A DNA stretch of 64,000 nucleotides from Chamaecrista fasciculata (taxonomy: Eukaryota > Streptophyta > Magnoliopsida > Fabales > Fabaceae): NCBI GenBank assembly GCA_003254925.1, contig QANZ01055349.1, positions 35,768-99,767 of the forward strand, in the 5' to 3' direction. The position numbers and the translations under genes were made by a program. Of this stretch, positions 37,181-48,301 are shown piece after piece (positions within the stretch are counted from its first letter, which is position 1; each line of letters starts with the position of its first letter). A model generated the notes under the pieces. The model made no database searches. It was not told the origin of the DNA and saw nothing but the letters and a program-made list of their open reading frames with translations.

Positions 37181-38899
37181 CTATAACATATCCTGAAGTT
37201 CAAAACACCCAAGCGTCTGAATCAGTCTGAGAAGCATAGAAGAGAAGTAAATTACAAGTAGCCCTCCTCCTAAAATTCCATCAAGCCTCATATCTCTTCT
37301 TGTCAAAATAACAAGTGCCCAAAGCAACCCAGCTGCTAAAAAGGCCAGTGTCTCTAAGAGATATGGGTCTTTGGGGATTATAACAGAAGATGGATACTGA
37401 GACCAAGTAGAGAATACAAGAGACAAGCCCAAGCCAACTAGAGTGTTAAAAATGGGACCAGCATAACATCCTGATATAGCTACTTGAGCACCTTCTGCTC
37501 CACCCTTTAAAGCCATTGTCAAATTCGTCATCAAATCCCCAAGGGAATCTCCCCAGGCAAGAACTGTGAGACCCAATACTGAAGGACTAATTCCACATAT
37601 GAACCCAAGTGAAACTAACAATCCTACTAATTCTTGAGCTAAAATGTAACTCCATGTCACACTCATTATGAACCCTCCTACAAGCCATGGAAATAGGTAC
37701 TTCTTTGGTGGCCTTGAGGATTTTGTAGTGAAAAATGCAGTTATACCTAATATCATTCCAATCAACAATCCAATTCCACAGACTATGAGGGCTGTGTTTG
37801 AGAAACCGTTCTGCTGGTAAGGGATCCACAAGGCAGATAAGAGAAGTGGACCAAATGTCACTGAAGAAACTGCATATGGCTTGGACCATCTCTCTTCACA
37901 AACAACAGGAATTGTTAGTTTCCTGGGTAAGTGAAGGGGCATCTCTAGGACCCAAAGTGACTTTCGACATATCGACGAGCTAAAACAGCAACGTTTCTTC
38001 TTGATTTTCAGGCCAGATTCTGTATCACCTTCCTTGTTACAATCATATAGACCATCTTCCACATTTCCTAGAAGAGGCACATTCAAGTCATCACTGCCAT
38101 AACTTGAATTACCATCTATTTCAGTATCTCCACAGACACCCTTCCAACGAGTAGACGAGACACAAACAACAATCACATAGACAACATATATCAAAGTAAA
38201 ACCCATTGCTCCAAAAAAATTGATCTCACCAGTGACTAAAATCATAAGCAAGCACAGAATCACCAAAAAGAGAAAACAGACATCCCTTATAAAGTCGGAC
38301 TTCTTAACTTTAATCTGCCTATGGCGTATTGAGATGCTTACAATTCCAACCACAACGCAGGACACAAAAGAAGCACCCCCAAGAACAGTGTTAAAGCCAA
38401 TGCCACTTGTTCCACTTCCCTGGAAAGAGACAAGGCTAGCAAACACATCGTTGGCACCATTACCAAGAGAAAGAAGGGTCACTCCAGCAATTGTAGGGGA
38501 CAGCTTCATTAATTTTGATAGGTTTTCAAGTGAAGGGCAAAAGTAATCGGAAGCTGTATTAGCAAGGAGATAAAAGAGGACTAAGAGCCAGAGAAACAGG
38601 AGAGTATGACCCAACAAAGGGAATTGACCCAATTGACAGAAAAAGAGGTAAAGGTAGTCAATATAGCCCTGTGAGACACATGGGTCGTTGAATTTTATGT
38701 ACAAGCACTTAGCTTTATAGTCATCTAGGCTGTGGAAGATTTTGCAATTTTGTTGAACAACTCTGCCACCGAAGGCAGAACTATAGCGAAGAACAGGATG
38801 TTCTGAAGAGTGGAAATGAAGAATTACAAAAACAGATATGAGTAGGAGGAACGAGGTGTTAAAGAACAAGCGTTTAGAAAGAGAGACCATGGAAGCCAT
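37181..38899 (-). CDS. CCX-like: Cation/calcium exchanger (CCX family), intronless, divergent alpha-1 motif
   Basis: 572-residue membrane antiporter, paralogous to the CCX at 30649-32397: same N-terminal hydrophobic segment, Cys loop (CLYIK, CVSQGYIDYLYLFFC) and two helix clusters. Alpha-1 reads GNGAND (146-151) instead of GNGAPD, and alpha-2 reads GDSLGDLMTN (450 on) rather than GNSLGDLIAN. The catalytic acidic residues remain, so it is probably active, perhaps with altered ion preference; that is inference. The start MASMVSLSKR is the first in-frame ATG; a MVSLSKR start three codons later is possible. The promoter side (38900 on) holds a purine-rich leader. Confidence 0.93.
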   Translation of the reverse strand: MASMVSLSKRLFFNTSFLLLISVFVILHFHSSEHPVLRYSSAFGGRVVQQNCKIFHSLDDYKAKCLYIKFNDPCVSQGYIDYLYLFFCQLGQFPLLGHTLLFLWLLVLFYLLANTASDYFCPSLENLSKLMKLSPTIAGVTLLSLGNGANDVFASLVSFQGSGTSGIGFNTVLGGASFVSCVVVGIVSISIRHRQIKVKKSDFIRDVCFLFLVILCLLMILVTGEINFFGAMGFTLIYVVYVIVVCVSSTRWKGVCGDTEIDGNSSYGSDDLNVPLLGNVEDGLYDCNKEGDTESGLKIKKKRCCFSSSICRKSLWVLEMPLHLPRKLTIPVVCEERWSKPYAVSSVTFGPLLLSALWIPYQQNGFSNTALIVCGIGLLIGMILGITAFFTTKSSRPPKKYLFPWLVGGFIMSVTWSYILAQELVGLLVSLGFICGISPSVLGLTVLAWGDSLGDLMTNLTMALKGGAEGAQVAISGCYAGPIFNTLVGLGLSLVFSTWSQYPSSVIIPKDPYLLETLAFLAAGLLWALVILTRRDMRLDGILGGGLLVIYFSSMLLRLIQTLGCFELQDML

Positions 38900-40765
38900 G
38901 AGGGATGATGATGATGAAGGAAAACTTACAATATACTTTGATAAAGGGAAAGAAAGATGGAAACTTGTTAATTAAGGAAACGAATAAGTAGTCATCAAGC
39001 GAGAGGGAGGAAGGGAAAAACTAAGAAAAACCCAATTAAGATGAGAAACAAATAGAAAGAAAGTTTCAGAGAAAAACAAACCCCAGATTCGATTTGGAAT
39101 GAATCGGTGTGCTTCTTCTCTTGTGGGTTCTGAGATGTGCGTGATGCAGACAAAGAGGATAATGAAATCTGCAAAGTTAAAAGCTTTAAAACAGATTGGG
39201 ATTTGTGCAATAGTATAAAGTAGGAGGATTAAGCAAGAGTGGTGGTTGTAGCATTCTGAGAATCAGTGTGAGAAATGAGAAGGAGAAAATCAAATAGAGG
39301 AGCTAAGAGGGGGGCTTCCAACCGAAAGTACACGTGGCCGTAGGAGAGGAAATTTCATTCATGGCTGTTGAGAAGCACTTGTAATTTGTAAAGGTTGAAA
39401 CTTGAAACGGACATGCATTGTGATGAAGGAAAAGAATTGTTATAAAATGGAGAAATCCATTTAATCAAGGTCCCCGTTCTCACCACCACCCTTGAAACTT
39501 TCACACACACCTAGTCCAAAGCCTAATACTAAGCTTTTTCTTCCCCCTTTTATTTTGGGAAAAAAATTATCATAAAAAGGGTCAAAATCTTATTTTGATT
39601 TTTTACTATAAGTTAAATTTCACTTTAACCCTCAAATTATTTCTCCTCCTGTTTTGATCATTGAACTTTTTCACTTATTCTGCCGTTAAATCCAATGGTG
39701 ACCGTGATTCCTTATAATTTATGGCACTATATCTGATATAAACATCTTATTCGAACAATTTCTCATATATATCTTAATAAATGAGACAAAAGAAAAAAAA
39801 AACTTCTTGCTTATAAAAAAACATTAAGGAAAAGATTTAGGTAAAGTTCCTTATATGCTTACTATAAACATATGACATATGGCGAAAATTTAATGCATGA
39901 CCAATCATGATAGAGATAGAACATTAAATATATCTTTTTGCACGTCCAATCGTAGAAGAAAAAAAATATAAATAAGCTTCTGATCGGAGGAATCTCATAA
40001 CAAACATATAAAGAATATTACCTCAGTTTTTTCCAAACATAATTACAAACTTATCCTTAAGGAGATTTTTTTTGTTAATTCACTTATTAAGAAAAATATG
40101 AAGAAAAAAATCACTATCTCAATTGTCTAAAAAAAAATTAACAAGCCAACAAAGGTTGGCCAAGTTAGTAAGGATTTGACTCATAGCCCACAAGGTCATA
40201 AGTTAGATTCCTACTGCTGATGTGAGGGCCTTATTGGTAGGCGATCTATAAGTATCTTTGTAAGAGCTCATAGAGCCTGAAGATATGCAGCGGCCTTGGC
40301 GAACCTCCCAAAACCAACTCACCTAAACTTTTCTTACAACAAAAACTAGAAAAAATAATATTTTGGAATAATGATCAAACAAGTAGAAAAGTTCAAGGAC
40401 CGAAATGAAATTTTGAGTTTAAAAAAATCTATAAGGAAGTATACAATTTCAATGTTAATTTGATTATAAAAGTGGGAGAAAATCAGAAAATAGGAGGAAT
40501 TTCCGGCGAGGAGTAAAAGCAGTCACACGCGCATTTATGAATGGAGGTGCACTTATATTTGGATGTGACTCCTCACAAGAAATGAACAAGACACACACTG
40601 ACACACACACACGCTTACGTTTACTATAGACTTATTGCCTTCCTACGAGTCGGCACTCGGCTCATTTATCGCTTTTCCCCACTTTTACATTCCGCGGTTC
40701 TCACAAATCTTGTGGATCATGGTTTTTCTTTGTCATTATCACTCTCCATTTCTTTTTTCTTTTTT
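38900..40765. other. 5' region of the second CCX gene, then decayed repeats
   Basis: 38900 to about 39300 is probably 5' UTR and promoter. About 39565-40435 looks like a decayed foldback element (GGTCAAAATCTT near its left end, complementary GACCGAAATG near its right). A SINE candidate lies in it. A short AC-rich simple repeat is near 40590-40612. Confidence 0.4.
40144..40345 (+). mobile_element. tRNA-derived SINE candidate
   Basis: A-box-like GGTTGGCCAAGTTAGTAAGG and B-box-like AAGTTAGATTCCTACTG about 45 nt apart, followed by a non-tRNA body. The tail is not clearly defined. Confidence 0.45.
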
Positions 40766-41807
40766 GAGGAAACTTACTATTTGGCATAGTGTAAAAAATC
40801 GGACCGGTCATCAAACCTATGGAAGGCTCGGGTCACTGGTATAATGGTTCAACCGCTGGGTCACTGGTTTAACCGGTTGAGCCGGTTTACTTAAAAAATA
40901 CATTTTCAAATATACATTATTCATTAAATACACATTAATATATTGTAATAATTTAAATATAAAGTAAATATTAAACACTTTAGTACCTTTAGAGCTATTT
41001 TGCAATTTTAACCATAACAAGTTTTGTAAAAATTACATATTGACCCCAAATTTTTTTTTAAAGTTTTCATTTTAGTCCATCTATAATATGTATCCAGGGA
41101 CTAATTTGTAATTTTTTGGGGTCAATATGTAATTTTGCAAACTTTGGCAGGTCAAACCGGTTCTCCGGTTCACCGGTTGGACAGCCGGTTGAACCGGTGA
41201 CTCACCGGTTCAACTGCAATCTGGTATTTTTTTTTCCCGGACCGGCTTGGGCTCCGGTTCGCCGGTTCACTGGTCGGACCGCCCGGTCCGGTCCGATTTT
41301 TTGCACTATGCTATTTGGTCTCTCATTTTTTCACAGTTTCAACTATTTGGTCCCTATATTTTTGAAATAGACGGTTTAGTCCCTAAAAAATTACAAATGT
41401 CAACTCCTTAATCCCTGTAGCATATCTCTGTTAATGACATTGATGATCTAACCGTTAAGTGCACATACCACACGTTAAATGTCACATATTTAATTATTTA
41501 GGACCACCTAGGGTTTTAAATTTGGAAATGCTTCGATAGTTTATGCCTTATTCAGGCCTGACTGAATTTTAAGCCAGTTTAATTGTGTTTGTTGGTCCGA
41601 TTCAGTTGGTTTATGTGACTATGATGTCAAAGTAACATTTAACGGGTGTCATGTAAGTATTTAACATTCACATCATCAAGTAAATTTAACGGGGAGACTA
41701 AATAGTTAACGATTATGATAAATAAGGAACTAAGTAGTCTATTTCAATAAATGAGGAACCAAATCATTGACTCAGCAAAAAAGAAGGGACTAAATAGTAG
41801 GTTTCTC
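40766..41807. mobile_element. Mutator-like foldback element with a hAT insertion in its left terminus
   Basis: The left end GAGGAAACTTACTATTTGG resumes after the hAT at 41319 and pairs with the right end CTAAATAGTAGGTTTCTC. Inner blocks (TTGGTCCCTATATTTTTGAAATAG and complement) also pair. Flanks TTCTTTTTT (40757-40765 and 41808-41816) match at 9 of 9, though they are low-complexity. Confidence 0.65.
40785..41310. mobile_element. hAT-type MITE (526 bp) nested in a Mutator-like element
   Basis: Inverted ends CATAGTGTAAAAAATCGGAC and complement; subterminal CCGGTT-rich blocks on both sides. The 8-bp duplication CTATTTGG is perfect (40777-40784 and 41311-41318). The centre (about 40975-41145) is a diverged half of a MITE like that at 30045-30474, so it carries an older element inside. 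Confidence 0.88.
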
Positions 41808-41816
41808 TTCTTTTTT

Positions 41817-42690
41817 TTTTATCTCAATTCTTTGTGTCCTCTTTTCTCGTTTGGAAAACCTCCATTATTCTTGCCTTTTTTAAAACTTCGAAAATCAGTT
41901 ATGCTGACTGACTCAATCTCACACTTCTTAATTATATATTTTTTAATATTCTTCAGCTTACTTAATTAATTTCAAAATATATCAACTAAAATGGCATCTT
42001 CTAAAGTTCTACTATTATAGTAACATCTCTCTGAAATAATAGTTTATTTTACAGCAATTGTGAGTGAAATTGTGTGAGTTGCTAATAATAAATTGCGAGT
42101 GATGAATATAAGAAGTCCAAAATACGGTCACGTCAACAAAGACCATGAATAAAATATACTTGAATTCAATTGTTCAATACAACAAAATGACAAATATATA
42201 TTTATTATTGACAAAAAATACAACAAATATATAACGAAATCTGGCTTCAGGAATATTTCCGCGTTGCGTTCCCGAAACCACCTGAAACTGCTCAATTTCT
42301 GGCATATTCCGGTTAAAGCTGAATATTCTATTTTTCCATTATTCAATTAATTATGGTTGCCCACGTGTCTTCTAAACCAAATTCAATCGTCATCTTTCTG
42401 CCAGTAAGATTGAGAGAAATTTTCTCTACTTTTCCTCTTCACCGTATATTTTCTATGAAAATTTCAGCCAATATTAAAATGCTTCTTTTTTTTGTCAGAG
42501 CAAATATTAAAATGTAAAATTGCAAACAAAAGGGTGCCAAGGAAAAAAACCAACCAATACATCAGAGAAAATGTCCATAGACTTTTCACCAAAACAGAAA
42601 TGTTTAAAAACTAAAAAGGCCCATGAACTAGGAGACTGCAATGTCCTTTTGTTTTGAATATTTTCTCTACCAAGCCCATCATTATTAAAT
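41817..42690. other. Intergenic region
   Basis: No gene, RNA or repeat could be supported. Confidence 0.5.
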
Positions 42691-43119
42691 GGCTAAAGTG
42701 CATTTTTTGGTGCCATAACTTTGGCAAATATCTCAATTCAATCTCATAACTTTTTTTGTTGTAATTTTGGTCCCATAATTTTGGCAAAGGTCTCAATTTA
42801 GTCCCATAACTTTTCTTATTGCAATTTTGGTCTTATAACTTCTAAAAACGTCCTACCTTTAGTACCAAACTGATTTTCATCCATCTCATAACTTCACCCA
42901 TATTTGTCACGTCATTATCCAACTCAGTATGTCAGACCGTCTTTAACGACAGATAATGGGTAGAAATCAATTTGTGACCAAAGGTGAGACGTTTTCAAAA
43001 GTTATGGGACCAAATTGAGACATTTTCCAAAGTTATGAGACTAAAATTGCAAGAAAAAAATTATGGGACCGAATTGAGACCTTTGCCAAAGTTATGAGAC
43101 CAAAAAATGCACTTTAGCC
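42691..43119. mobile_element. Mutator-like MITE (429 bp)
   Basis: Same family as 16210-16592: starts GGCTAAAGTGCA and ends TGCACTTTAGCC, with long paired arms. The 9-bp duplication TTATTAAAT is perfect (42682-42690 and 43120-43128). It ends about 230 bp upstream of the zinc-finger gene start. Confidence 0.9.
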
Positions 43120-43346
43120 TTATTAAATATAGGGCTCAAGTAGCCCATTACATAGTTTTCTTTCCAGATCCAAGAGGGTCCAACCGAAATAACGGGTTAA
43201 ACCGCCTCCAACGATCCATGAATATGTTCATCGTCAACCCCGAAGGCCTTAAAGCGCGAAAATGAGAGGCAGACGAGTTAGTTGCTCAAACAGGCGATTT
43301 CTCCAAAGCTAAAGTAACTGGCTTGGCTTGAAAAATCTGGACTGAA

Positions 43347-44963
43347 ATGCATACAGCTACTCTCGAAATGGCGTCGTCAAGATTCGTTGTCTGCCCTAAT
43401 GCTTCTGCTGTTTTGCGTCCCGAGAAGTCGATGAATTTTGGGTTTAATTTCGGAGGAAGCGTTTTCAGCACTAACATTTGTGCCATCTCCTCCCTAAATG
43501 GTTCTGCTTCTAGATGCACTTCGCACTGGGTTAGTATTTTTTTAAATGGATGAAACTTCAATCTATTATTCAAGTTTGTTGCAGAATAATTTAGGGACAG
43601 ATTCTTAATCGGAACTAGTTAGGTGCCAAGTTTCTCGATGTCTGACTCTGACGTATGAAGTTAATTTGGTTTTGGTTAATTTTGCCCTTAGCAAGTGTTC
43701 GATTTTTGTTTCCTCCTAAATTAACTGTCGTAAATTTTCAATGTTAAAATCTCATGTACGATAGAGATTCACTAATCAATGAGAGAGAAGCATCGGTTCA
43801 TAGGAGAGTGATCCGAATGTTGATTCAATACTGGCCTTGAAAGAAATGGAGTAGAGCGTTCTTTAATAATTTACAACCAGAAAAATTGGTAAAATCTAGA
43901 TCAAGGTTTCTTTCATGATTGCGAATTAATCTTTTGCTGAGAAAGTTCATTCTTCTATGGTCTGTCTGTTATATGCTGGCAGCCTGGCATTGCAATTCTA
44001 ATTTTTCCCTATAAAAACTGAGCTATATTCAAGCAGTACTGAACCGTGTGGAGAAACATGAGCCAAATTAGTGAAACTAAACTAATTTTTCATTTATTTG
44101 AGTGCAAGTTTCATATTCGAGTTGTTATGAAATTCTTTACAATGCTTCTGCTTGAGGGCTTTCTGGAACATTTAGTTTTTATTCACTTAAACAGTTAAGG
44201 GAAGAAGGGTTCTTGTTCAAAAATAATTTGATGTGCTATATATATACTAGTTATAGATCTTTGTATATACAGCAGTTCAGATCTCAATATTAAACGTGAC
44301 AACGTTATAGACTTGCATAGTTGCATGTACTTAAGCTAGTGAGAAACTAAGTATAAATTGTCCGTGAAAAAGGGTATTCAATGACATTGGAATCTACATT
44401 CATTAGTTTGGTTTGTTTCTTCTAAGTGTCTCACTTGACTGCTTCTTTATGTCTCAGTCTGTGTCAAGTTTAAGGGGAGATGAGAATAGAAGCAGAAGTA
44501 ATCTTGAATCTCTGTTTTGTTATGATAAGGCTATACCCGAGGAAAGAATTGAAAATCCTGTAGGTTTATCTATGGCTGAGAAAGAAATTGGAAACAATGT
44601 TCGATGCACCGATTGTCAAGCCAAAGGCGCTGTGCTTTGTACCACCTGCTCTGGTTCTGGACTTTATGTTGACTCTATATTGGAAAGCCAGGGCATAATC
44701 GTTAAAGTACGCTGCCTAGGTATTATATTCTCATTCCTCTTCAAACAACCTTGCTATCGTTGCTTCTATATGTTACATAGCATTATACTTACTATTACAT
44801 CAGGAAAGGAATATAATTTCATGATTGATTATTTCTAGTTGTATGTTGCTGAGCATCTTCATTAGTGACCATGTTTTGATGTGAATATATTATAGGTTGT
44901 GGGGGAACTGGTAATATGATGTGTGCAGAATGTGGTGGACGTGGTCATCTGGGATCCAACTGA
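43347..44963 (+). CDS. DnaJ-type zinc-finger protein, probably plastid (BSD2-related), 3 exons
   Basis: Exons 43347-43529, 44458-44719 and 44896-44963 give 170 residues; an in-frame ATG at 43368 would give 163. The first about 60 residues are Ser/Ala/Asn-rich with few acids, like a chloroplast transit peptide. The C-terminal half has four CxxCxxxG units: CTDCQAKG (111), CTTCSGSG (122), CLGCGGTG (147) and CAECGGRG (158), the cysteine-rich module of DnaJ without a J domain. Such plant proteins act as small chaperones in plastid complex assembly, for example BSD2 with Rubisco; the target here is unknown. Intron 2 splits the third zinc unit. Confidence 0.85.
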
Positions 44964-47005
44964 TCTCGTCGCTGGAATTTCAAACTTGTACCACTATTTA
45001 TATACAGATTGATGGATAGTGCTGTAAGTTATTTAGATTCATTGTCTCTCTCAACAATTTTTTGGGTTACTCTTAACTGATAACCTTGAATGGAAACTAT
45101 ACGTAGTTTAAGTTGATTAATTAAGGAACCTTTTTCACTTTTCAGATATGACGTCTTAAAGCTTATGATTTTCAAGCTGCAATTACATGTATTCGCACAC
45201 ATTGCCTTATGGAAGAGGAGACCAGAGAATGAGAGGAAATAGAGAAATATTTTTTAAAAAAAACTGTCATGCTGCAGACTTTTTTTTTTTTTTTTTTGGT
45301 TTTGTTGCCCAAAATTTATGATCTAGTCTCTGTTGTATTATATTATAGATGTTTAAGTCACCTGAAATACATAGACTCATCAGTAGTAGCTATATGCTGC
45401 TTCTGTCCAGTTACTTCAATTGTCCTTCGTTTATTCTAATGCAACCGAAACCTGTAAGTCCTGAAAAGGTAAAATTGACTGAGATAGGGAATTCTCGTTA
45501 TCAAGATGTGAAAGGTTGGGCAAGAAAAAGGATCCACCTATCCAGTTATAAAGTAGATTGATTTTATCTGCACGCAAAAAATGTTATCACTATAATGCCT
45601 TTAACATCAAAGTATCACAAACTCTTCTGGGTTTGGTTTACTGTTCATTACTTATGTTGTCCCAACTGAAAAATAGACGAGAACGTTTAATATTCTGCTT
45701 ATCTTTGAAGCTCATGCAAGTTTCCTGGAATTATCTTTTGCCTGGGATTAATTTAAGACGCATTCTTTTGGATTGTGGTTGGAATGAAGTGATTTTCTTA
45801 CACTACTTAGGTTGATAATTCAGGCAAAAGATAATATCCCACAAAAGAAAGCTCGAAGACAAAGCTCTTAAGATACCATTTTAAATATAAAACTGATATC
45901 AATATAGACAACTGATACATTATCGATTATGATTCTCCAAACACAAGGATAAGTAAAAGTTCAGTCTCTACTTGACAATTGTAGCAATAGTAACCTCATG
46001 TGGTAATTTAATTCTGTAATGTACAAAAAAAAAATTTAACTGAGCAATAGTAATGTATGTAATTTGATTGTGAAAAAAATTTATATAAAGTTGTCATTAA
46101 TTTTTTTAATCATAAATTTTATTTATATTCTCTTACTTGATTGTGCAAGAGATCAATTTTTATATCTTTAATTATGTAAAGTAGTTTTGTCATTTTTTAA
46201 ATAATTTTATTATATCTCTGATTGTTTAATATTAAAAAAAAATTATGGAATTTGTCATGGAGTACGGGAAACAAAGGCGGGTCTGTAAGTCACATGGCTC
46301 ATGTGCGTCATCCAACCACTGAAAGGATATCATATGATTATGAATGCCTAACCATCTCACAATATAATGGCAACTCTATCATCAATTTTATCAGCAAAGT
46401 CAAACAAATGTCACTTTAGGTATATACACAAACTTCTTTAGTTCTTTTCTTATCGTCACTTTGGTTGTTGAGCTGATTAATCAAACCCATGATTCTACAA
46501 CTAATTTCTAAAACACGAGCACGCAGAAAGATTTCTAATTAGCAAGCAAGTATTGAGATTCGAGAGGACTACGAATAAACTGATACCCAATATTACCTGT
46601 ATGGCTGTATCACAAGGAAAGTATTTATTATATTTCCATATAGTTCAAAAGTCCAATCAATGTCATTGTGACTCGTTTTAAAGGTCGTTGTTCAAAATTT
46701 ATAACTCAGCTGATTCATAATTTAGAAATAATTCAGGTACTAAATGCTCGATTTTATATCAATGCTAAAAACAAACTCCTTTATTGCAGGTCTGTACTAG
46801 TAGTCATTTAGTCAATAGGCTAGTGGACTGGGTACACTATATTGCCATTTACTGATAAGTGATAACTGTATTTCTATGAAGCTCAATAAAAAATGCTCAA
46901 CATAGTAGACTTTAATTATATAGGTTACATAAATAAGAGAAACAATTTGGGTTTCAAAATACAATTTTGTAAGAATATATCTCGTCTCTAATTCATATAT
47001 TGTTT
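44964..47005. other. 3' UTR and intergenic region
   Basis: The first few hundred bases are likely 3' UTR of the zinc-finger gene. Short open frames near 45349-45815 and 46222-46419 lack coding signs. AT-rich; nothing else supported. Confidence 0.5.
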
Positions 47006-47675
47006 TTTTTCACAAGGTATCCCTAGCCCGACAAGTTAAAGACTAATCCTTCACGGATTTGAGCTACATTTAAGGATTTATTGATTAAAGGTGTACACGG
47101 GCCGGGTTTCTGGTCGGCCCGAGACCCGGCCCGGTACAGACTCGGGTCTGGCCGGACCAACAAATTTTTTTTTTTTTTTTATTCATTCTATATATAATTT
47201 AACTTGTATATATTGGTAAAACAATTAATTTTGGATCAATTTAATGATGTTTTTATTAATGAAGACATTTAATTTGACTTAATTGTTAAAAAAAGTTGAT
47301 TTAATTAAGATTAAATATATATTTTATGTATATTTTTAATATACAATTGATAAAAATAATAATAGATATGTATTTATTACAATTAAAAAAATATTTAGTA
47401 GTATAAAATATAAATATGTATAGTAAAAAATTAATTTTTTTTTTAAAAAATGAGGGTACCCCGGGCCGGGCCGGGTCTAGAGAGACTAGACCCGGACCCG
47501 CCCAGCCCAAACAGCCTCGGGCCGAGCCGGGTTCGTCGAGTCTGGCCGGGCCGGGCCAGAGTTGTACACCCCTATTATTGATGGTCAATTGGTTGCTGCA
47601 TACACAAGGCGGAATTCGAATCCCCAACATTTACTTAAGCGACCTAGTGGTCTAACCAATAGACCAACCAAATTT
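47006..47675 (-). mobile_element. Au-like SINE (minus strand) split by a hAT element
   Basis: Joining 47575-47675 with 47006-47085 across the insertion gives one tRNA-derived SINE on the minus strand: GGTTGGTCTATTGGTTAG (A-box region), GGGGATTCGAATTCCGCC (B-box), and a GGGATACCTTGTG 3' end followed by a short A run (T run on plus). The 8-bp duplication of the hAT confirms continuity. A 3' part of the same family lies at 50225-50304. Confidence 0.75.
47086..47574. mobile_element. hAT-type MITE (489 bp) inserted in a SINE
   Basis: Starts TAAAGGTGTACACGGGCCGGG and ends GTTGTACACCCCTA, with GGCCCGG-rich subterminal repeats and an AT-rich centre. The 8-bp duplication TTATTGAT is perfect (47078-47085 and 47575-47582). 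Confidence 0.88.
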
Positions 47676-48301
47676 AGTTTTCTAATTCATATATCATGAC
47701 ATTGATAAAAGCAAATGCTATTATCTAGAGTTTTCCATAATTTTGAGAAGACAGCTCCTTTTGCTGACTGGGAACGAGGAGCTACATGGTGTGACACATA
47801 CAGTCACACTCTAATTACTAATTTTTCATTTTTAGCCATGAAATTTGACTGGTAATTACATGCATAGAAGGGAGAAGATAGGAAACAAAGTTTACCAAAA
47901 AAAAAAAAAAGATGGAGAAGATAGAAATCAATCAAAGACTATTTTTGTAATTATTAAGCATCAAACCAGCAAGCGTAGTGTAGTTCAACTGGAATATCTG
48001 TTTTCTATCAGAAGTATATTAAAAAAGAAAAAGAAAAAAGAGAGAGAGCCAGTATTGTGGTGCTCTCAATGGAATCTATACACTTCCCTTGCCTACCGAC
48101 AATTCGCTGACAAATGGAGGCCTTGCGTTCAAAGCAAAGGACCCAAAAGTTGTAAACCACACTCTTCCCATTCTCCACTATCAACCTCTTTCAATATTAA
48201 AAACCATCTTTTTACCTCTTCCCTTCACATTCCCAATCTCCCCTTTCTCACTTTTTCTGGTTTCTCTCCCTCAAAATCCCTTCTTTACATGTTTATCTCA
48301 A
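47676..48301. other. Promoter and 5' UTR region of the GT14 gene
   Basis: The GT14 frame is open upstream to 48089, but that extension (PLPFTFPISPFSLFLVSLPQ) reads as a pyrimidine-rich leader, not protein. No other feature seen. Confidence 0.5.

Noticed and set aside
48089-48301. N-terminal extension of the GT14 protein starting at 48089
   Set aside because: The extension has leader-like composition; the start at 48302 places the membrane anchor at the N-terminus as in the family.
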